64,000 nt of DNA from Plasmopara viticola (lineage: Eukaryota; Oomycota; Peronosporomycetes; Peronosporales; Peronosporaceae). Of the stretch, positions 57,958 to 64,000 are shown one piece after another (the first letter of the stretch is position 1; every line of letters starts with the position of its first letter). The notes below the pieces were generated by a model, which ran no database searches, had not been told where the DNA came from, and saw nothing but the letters and a program-made list of their open reading frames with translations. The translations under genes were made by a program, and so were the position numbers. Location: positions 310,001 to 374,000 of the forward strand of contig MBPM02000023.1 in the NCBI GenBank assembly GCA_001695595.3. The letters are read 5' to 3'.

Positions 57958-57979
57958 ATATATATATATATATATATAT
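57958..57979. repeat. AT dinucleotide microsatellite
   Basis: Uninterrupted run of about 11 AT units in the spacer between the two AKR genes. Likely polymorphic. Confidence 0.9.
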
Positions 57980-57986
57980 TAAGTCA

Positions 57987-58320
57987 CTAAAGAAAATATA
58001 CTTTTAAGCTGATGCATCGACGCTTGATGTGTCCCACTTGACCAAAGCTGCCGCATCGATAAACACTTTCTGGCGCGTCAACTTTTAATTTAGCATGCTG
58101 TGATTCGATTCGCCTCTTTTTGGGTCGACCTTTTCTTTCGGACGGACTTGGTTGAAGATGCTCAATCTTTACCAATTCAGTTTTTGTCACAAATGGCTTC
58201 ACTTCGAATGCCTCATCGTAGGCAAGTAGATACGTTTTGGATCTCAAATAACAATTCTGCTTGTGACAGCTGGTTTGAAAACTTGAGAGCTGCTATGAGG
58301 TGTCGACATGCAGCAATATC
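57987..58320 (-). pseudogene. Transposase C-terminal remnant (SWIM-like segment plus defective zinc knuckle)
   Basis: On the minus strand a GYVKDIAACRHLIAALKF segment (about 58265-58320), typical of the C-x-H end of a SWIM finger in MULE-type transposases, is followed by a frameshift and a Lys/Arg-rich linker (GRPKKRR). It ends in a CCHC-type knuckle reading CGSFGQVGHIKRRC. The second Cys of the CX2CX4HX4C pattern is Phe, so zinc binding is probably lost. Nothing of the catalytic core was found upstream. Confidence 0.6.
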
Positions 58321-59834
58321 CTTCACATAACCCTTTGCGCAGTACTGTTAACCGCAACAGCATCCTCCATTGGCTTGTTTGTTTTAATTCGAACCGACAC
58401 AACAAACGAAGCAGTTATATTAGGACATACTTGAATTGTTTCCTCATACATTTCTTACATTGCAGTGATGCAATTGGCATAACCACACCCCATTGTTTGG
58501 TCTGTCCAGCAATTTCGAGCTACTTTGTAACAAGCGGATTTGAATCCGCGCCATCTCTCCATCTGCTTTCATCTCTTCAAGGCTCCCCAAAGATTGTATG
58601 CGGAGAATTACTACTCAAAGATATAAATTCTCTATTTTTTTCTTTACATGTATATTTTTGCCATTGTTAAGGTATATATATTGCTAGGTATTTTTTTCTG
58701 CTTTTTCATCATTTTTTGTCTTGGAGAAGAATTTTTCCATTTAATTTTAAGAAGGTCCATTCTCCCTTTTTGAATACATAAATTCGGTGATTAATTGCAC
58801 TTTAAGACTTTTACTTTGTATGTATGTGAGTAGGGTTACACGATAACTTGTACGTATCGTACACTGATCGGCTTCTGCACAAAACCGTCCATATGGACTA
58901 AGTTGTTGATGTCGAAAAAAATGATTGTCGGCGGAGAAAGGCTTTTCACGATTTCCCAACTCTTCTCGCGTTATATGTATAGCTCATTCGAGCGGTCTTT
59001 CAATTAAGTTGTTATAGCCCAGCGTTTTGTGACCTATTGGGATAAAGTCACAGTGACGATGCGCGAAAATACAATTCACGGCAGCGATTTTGTGTGCTTT
59101 TGCGCAGTCAAGGAAATTAAAGAAGGTAGAAAACAATATGATGTTCTCGTTTTACTTCAAAGTATGTGACTGTACAACTTGCGCGCGCAAAATTAAATGC
59201 ACTCGTGTCCCGACATTGGCGGTGAGCTGCTAAATTATAGTATATAACAACATACTTGCGATCGTCGGCGCGAATTCCGTTAGGTAAAGAAGCTTCGTTT
59301 TCAACAAGGTGTCAAAGAGATCTATACATCTGTTTAGCGTCGGCATCATTAACAAAGCTCTTTGTCGACGGACAGAATTCGATCGGCAGCAATCATCTCC
59401 GTTTTATATGTTTAACCACTTCTCTCAGTAGTTTTCAAACCCACTTGTCTTTCTGTTCGTACAGCAACTCTTCGTCGCTTTTGCGCGGTTCGTCTACCTG
59501 CCAAATCACTCAGCTTTAGAATAGGAAGTGGATCCAATGTTCGTCAAAGTCTTCACAAAGTTCCAGGCCTAAGACTCCACTTCCATCAACAAAAGAATTA
59601 TTGACAGATAAGGTTTTTCTCTGTGCATTAACGATTCTATGATTATGTTTTAGCTATGATCGGCTATATACTTTAGTTACAGCACATTTACGGCTTAAGA
59701 ATTTAGTTTCAGCACATTTGCGGTCTTACATTTAGCTTAAGTGGATATACAATAAATTAACCCTACCGGCCTTTATATGAAATAAAAGTATTTTCTTTCG
59801 TATGTGTTTAAAGCAATTTAATTACCGATTAGGT
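58321..59834. other. Rest of the spacer between the AKR copies
   Basis: AT-rich with short plus-strand frames (58308-58670, 59256-59519) lacking features. Possibly the body of the same dead transposon. No similarity to either arm was noticed. Confidence 0.45.
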
Positions 59835-59907
59835 AACTAAAACCTTATCGACAAACGTATTGCCATCTTACGTAGACCATGCTCGACGATTTGCATGCAA
59901 TCAACAC

Positions 59908-60957
59908 TCACAGCCACTTCTGGCGTAGATCAATCACCCGAGGCTCGGCTTGAGCAACAATCGTGGGCTTAAAGTTGACAATCGCATCGATCTTGTTGCG
60001 AATTTCGGGTGTGATCTTGTCGACAAACTCCATCGCCTTGAGGTTTTCATCCAATTGTTTGATACTAGTTGCCCCAAGGATCACCGTCGACACGTTTGGA
60101 TTGGCTGCCACCCAGGCAATCGCCAGCTGCGCTAGCGAGCAGCCCACTTCTTTAGCCACTTCAATGAGCTTGTCTGCCTTGGCTACCTTTTCCTCCATGC
60201 CATTCGATAGCATTTCTTTGTAAGCCGGCTGGGACAAGCGCGAGCCCTCCGGAATGCCCTTGCTGTACTTGCCCGTAAGGAAACCCGACGCCAGCGGCGA
60301 CCACGTGGTGAGACCGTACTTGTACTTCTTGTACAGCACATCGAAGTCGTACTCGACTCGCGAGCGCTCGAAAATATTGTACTGAGGTTGGTCGTACACA
60401 GGACGGATCAGACCGAGGCGATCAGCAATTTCGCAAGCCTCAATGATGTCCTTGGCGCACCATTCGCTGGTGCCCCAGTAAAAGGCCCAGCCTTGCTCAA
60501 TGATAAAGTTCATGGCACGAACGGTCTCCTCGATGGGCGTAGCGGGATCCGGGCGGTGGCAGAAGACAAGGTCCACATAGTCTAACTCAAACCGCTTTAG
60601 CGACGCCTTCATGCCTTCGACGATGTGTTTACGGCTGTTGCCCACATTGTTAGGGCCTGGCTTGGTTCCAAAGAAGAGTTTGGTGCTAATCACGAGGTCC
60701 TCGCGCTCCCACAACTTGCGATCGATGCCAGCCTTCACCACTTTGCCCATGATTAGCTCCGACTTGCCGTTGGCATACATCTCGGCGTTGTCAAAGAAAT
60801 TTATGCCGTTTTTGTAGGCGTGTTCCATGATGTTGTAGGCCTTCTCAAAGTCCAGTTGCGAGTCAAAGGTCACCCAGCTACCAAATGATAGACGGGAGAC
60901 TAGCAAGCCAGAGTCACCCAAGAAACGATACTTCATGTTGTGTGCAGGAGTGGCCAT
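59908..60957 (-). CDS. Aldo-keto reductase, voltage-gated K+ channel beta-subunit type (copy 2)
   Basis: Intronless, 349 residues, paralogue of the gene at 56692-57741 and convergent with it (2.17 kb between stops). The tetrad Asp56, Tyr61, Lys93, His134 is intact. Substitutions relative to copy 1: Val52Ile, Val60Met, Ser100Pro, Asp104Asn, and three near the C-terminus (Glu to Asn, Trp to Arg, Asn to Asp). Nucleotide differences are clustered at the 5' third and at the last 25 codons; about 490 bp in between are identical. This copy has a clean Inr 31-47 bases upstream of the ATG, so it may be the better-expressed one. Both copies share the leader GAAAGATCCTATTTTTTT just before the ATG. Confidence 0.95.
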   Translation of the reverse strand: MATPAHNMKYRFLGDSGLLVSRLSFGSWVTFDSQLDFEKAYNIMEHAYKNGINFFDNAEMYANGKSELIMGKVVKAGIDRKLWEREDLVISTKLFFGTKPGPNNVGNSRKHIVEGMKASLKRFELDYVDLVFCHRPDPATPIEETVRAMNFIIEQGWAFYWGTSEWCAKDIIEACEIADRLGLIRPVYDQPQYNIFERSRVEYDFDVLYKKYKYGLTTWSPLASGFLTGKYSKGIPEGSRLSQPAYKEMLSNGMEEKVAKADKLIEVAKEVGCSLAQLAIAWVAANPNVSTVILGATSIKQLDENLKAMEFVDKITPEIRNKIDAIVNFKPTIVAQAEPRVIDLRQKWL

Positions 60958-60987
60958 TTAAAAAAAAATAGGATCTTTCTTCTTTAA

Positions 60988-61004
60988 GTCAAAATGGAAA
61001 ATGA
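60988..61004 (-). promoter_or_regulatory. Inr/FPR-like core promoter of AKR copy 2
   Basis: On the minus strand TCATTTTCCATTTTGAC has a perfect YCAYTYY initiator followed by an FPR-like CATTTTG (one mismatch to MWTTTNC), 31-47 bases before the ATG at 60957. The aligned bases in copy 1 read CCAGTTTCCGATTTGCC. Confidence 0.65.
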
Positions 61005-61455
61005 CGCGTGAGAAACATAGACTCCTATGTTAGTTGAATGAGACACATAGATAGAGATACCTGTTGTCTACACCTCACATTTGAGTGAATGTTTGCTTTT
61101 GTATGGAGGTCAGTTACGTATCCAAACTGTCACATAAACTCAGTGATACTGGATGATATCAATTTACTAATTGGCAGCTTCGAATGCTTAATAAATCCAA
61201 TCATCACGTATTTTTTGTTTAATTGGACAGAGCAGTACTTTTCGAAAAATAGCAATTGAGGACATAAATGTGACGGGATTACGCAGCGGGAGGCATGCAG
61301 AAAGATGGACGATCTTTCGGTGAACGACCGTTTACTATTCCGGTCTTAAAAGGATCGGTGCGTGCAATACATTGCGGTTCAAAGGCTGGTTTATTTCATG
61401 CAGTATTGTAGTTCCATAAATAAAACCTCAGAATGCATACCGGTAGATATACCGA

Positions 61456-64000
61456 TATGGTGCAAGTCAGTATCCCCGCAATACTCGACTTGCATCCTCG
61501 CGTTTATGCTGTAAGCATTAGGCAGTGACAAGAGTTGGCCTACGAAATCGAAAGCATCCACTACACTATACAGAGAAGCAACTTTATCATGTACTGATAA
61601 TTTTGAGGCTTGTCAGTAAAAATTCTTTTTAGGCATATGCCGCTATCGTTGTCATTCCGTCGACCAAAGATCTGAGAAATTTTTAATAGGTTTGAGATCC
61701 TGCGCAAGTCATCATTATCGTGTCGGCAAATGTGCTTATAATAGCTATTTGACTCTCCGGCATCTTGAAGTATCTTAAAGAAATAGTCTGTGAATGTAGT
61801 GCAATTCACGTCTTCTAGTGCTATGCAATTTATGCCATTTGGTCGCCGAAAGCCAGTTTCCTGTTGGGCCTTTTCCAACCCAAAAACACATTAACTGAAG
61901 AATCCGGTTGGCGGGTACCATAGAGAAATCAAAGTATGATTGCAACAGAGTCGCGGAGAAGGTTTATTCAAGTCGGTCGTCGGACGAGCGCGCGAGCGGG
62001 GCGAGATCGTAATAGGAGAGGGAGTGTTTGCTGCTTAAAGCAAATTGAGAAGTATCTCGACCAAGCTTTTTCTACAGCCCAACTGATGGCTTTCAGCCAT
62101 AAGAAATTGATAGTTTCTAGGATTTTATCTACTGCTACCATTCTAAAAACGGTCATTCTGCTTTACTTCATCTGGCTTCTTACACATTTTTAAAGGCATT
62201 CAGCCAACAAGGTCTCTTGTTTCCTGATAAATATGGGACATCAAAAACTTTCTTTTGGTAGGAAACTGTATGATTATAAATAGTGCTAATGCAAATGGAT
62301 TTAAGGGAATGTTTAATTACATTGCGTTGAAGCCATTATCGGTAAATCTGCCCGTGATGACGATTACGTCATGATAATACAATTGTGATACCGATAAGAT
62401 TTCAATATAATCTTATTTTTAAGTGCGAATTGATCCGGTATGATCAAATTTCGAGTACGCTCTTGATCTGGCTTGATACAAATTTGATTCACAAAATTTT
62501 TAGACTCACGCTCTTGTGCGATCCATTGGAGCTTACCGGTTACGCATTTAGCTGAGTCATGTGGCTGATGATCTGATGAGTAAACGAGATGTCATTTTGT
62601 TTGTCAGTTCAGCGGGTCCGGGCATACAACTATCGCTCAATCTAGATTCAAACGGTTCCGATTCTAATGTTTAAATTACAGCTGATACATAAGGTTAATT
62701 AGCTACACCAAGAATACAAATAGGCATAACGCAGGAGCGGCCTTTTCACTGGCGTAATTTCAAGCACGACTTAGCCTTAAAATCTTTTATAACTTGAGAA
62801 GTTGTGGTGGTGACGGACCCAGCGGATAGTTGGCGTGGCGGCAAGACGGATTGTGTCAAGCTTACAGCGGACAAGTTAAGTGTTTACGACTCTACAGTAA
62901 AATGTCATTTCGACTTGGCAGGAGAACTGATATTAATAGAGCTGCTTGAGACGAGAATTAAAATGAAAAATAGGCTAATGCTAGCGTGGCCCTAGATGCC
63001 ATAAAGCTCATCTTAAATCTACAATGTTGCTTCTATAGTGACAAGTGATTTCTCTGGGAGCTTTGTCCATCGTAACATGCAGAGTCTGACGATATAAATA
63101 CATCCTTAACGCTTTCACCTCAAAAATGTCCCAAAAGCTACGTCTTAACGTCATAGTAATTGGACAGAGACACCACTTCATACCGACACCTGCTCCAAAT
63201 TTAAAAAAATTGCACGCTAATTTTCTCGTTTCTCTTCTATCTGATTCGCAGTGTTGTCGATTTCGTGTACGCTTTTCTCGTGATTAAGAATTGCGTTGGA
63301 CGAAATGCGTTTCTCGATCGGTAGCGTGAACCGCATTAGCCTTTTCTACTAACATATGCAAACATCGCAGTACGTGCTGTTTCGAGTTTACTGGACGTTA
63401 TGCTGGGTCTCCAATTTGACTAGGCGCTCAGACCGCCGTGCTCTAAGCATTCTCCGGCGAAAGATATTCCCTTGCCTGGTTTGAACTCTCAAAGAGGAGG
63501 TCATGTTGCGGCATCTTGCCAGAGCTCTCTCTGTATCATGCGAGTGTAAAGCAGTAGCGGTTGAAGCGATGAAGATAAACTGGCCGGACACGACGTGAAA
63601 GATATCAAGCCGCATCAATTGGTGACCGTATCTAGTATAGCTTCATCTCTTACGACGGTCAATGTGCTTGTTGCCGCCTCATAAGTTTTTTTCGGCATAC
63701 TATTCGCCTCTTCCTTCTTGCGCTTTGATCATGGCGATCATCTTTGAAGAGTATAAATTCCAAGGCTCGACCTCGTGGTGTCGATGCTTTCGCGGCTAAT
63801 TGCTGTGTGGTTTTCATCAGTATGCTAGTAATGCTAAGCTAATTTGCTTAAAACACGGATGGAGTTGGTGCACGTGTCCCCGAGTACTGGGGCCGTTATC
63901 TCTGAGGTAAAATACAGCTGGTCGGCTATTAAAATCCTGTACTTGTATCAGATACCACCCTGATACTATGACATATGGTATTTTATTGCCTAGTCTAGTC
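61456..64000. other. Gene-free right end of window
   Basis: Short open frames on both strands (61561-61878 minus, 61936-62193 plus, 63388-63618 minus) with no domains, ATG context or splice signals worth calling. AT-rich; no repeat or RNA gene recognised. Confidence 0.45.

Larger units (their letters stand above)
59835..61455 (-). repeat. Right arm of inverted duplication carrying an AKR gene
   Basis: Mirror of 55862-57815. It contains the second AKR gene, its promoter and about 500 bp of upstream flank (ending near an ACCGGTA block around 61440). It retains the pre-insertion target of the family C element (GTGACGGGATT on the plus strand, 61270-61280) and lacks a roughly 35-bp stretch present in the left flank near 55890. 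Confidence 0.85.

Noticed and set aside
62340..62420. TGACG/CGTCA-like palindromic patch as a regulatory site
   Set aside because: No gene nearby on either strand to be regulated, and short motifs like this are expected by chance.
1..64000. CRISPR array, rRNA or bacterial operon structure
   Set aside because: No regularly spaced direct repeats; genes have spliceosomal introns and eukaryotic families, so prokaryotic systems do not apply.

Overview
The window is nuclear DNA of a stramenopile, most likely an oomycete of the Peronosporales (Phytophthora or downy mildew type). Four things point there: protein genes carry short GT-AG introns of 62-80 bp; there is an intronless fungal/oomycete-type elongation factor 3; the start-site region of two genes matches the oomycete Inr+FPR core promoter (TCATTTT followed by a WTTT-rich flank); and gene clusters are separated by AT-rich, repeat-filled gene deserts. 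A probable flagellar/ciliary gene at 1575-2246 would fit a zoospore-forming lineage, but that call is tentative.

Layout. 22-6390: a membrane-anchored cyclophilin/glutaredoxin fusion (+), a CFAP96-like axonemal protein (-) and the WASH-complex subunit strumpellin (-, four exons). 6391-9722: no recognisable gene. 9723-15694: a retroelement nest. Tandem tRNA-derived SINEs (family A) are interrupted by a second SINE family (B) and by a 4.5-kb decayed L1-like LINE; both insertions have clean target-site duplications. 15695-21278: desert. 21279-25249: membrane RING-H2 E3 ligase (-), PFA-DSP-type pseudophosphatase (+) and DNA polymerase kappa (+). 25377-25696: first copy of a third, SINE-like family (C). 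27061-30177: eEF3 (-). 31917-33319: PP2A activator PTPA (-, five exons). 33320-44169: an 11-kb desert. 44170-47786: an RCC1-repeat protein (+, five exons) and a Cramped/TKI1-like SANT-domain protein (-, three exons), convergent with 58 bp between their stop codons. 49300-54950: two decayed MULE transposase copies in inverted orientation. 55862-61455: an inverted duplication carrying two nearly identical Kv-beta-type aldo-keto reductase genes in convergent orientation around a 2-kb spacer with another MULE remnant. 61456-64000: nothing recognised.

The protein genes are mostly housekeeping: endosomal actin nucleation (WASHC5), phosphatase control (PTPA, pseudophosphatase), translation (eEF3), lesion bypass (Pol kappa), chromatin (Cramped-like) and redox/folding. 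They do not form one pathway. Exon structures were built by hand from splice sites, reading phase and family alignment recalled from memory; every multi-exon model closes in frame. I found no CRISPR array, no convincing tRNA or rRNA gene, and no RXLR or Crinkler effector. The best leads for novelty are the cyclophilin-Grx-Grx fusion, the gene-converted inverted AKR pair with its SINE empty site, the polymerase III box-less family C retroelement, and the repeated use of a TCTATTG target by several retroelements.
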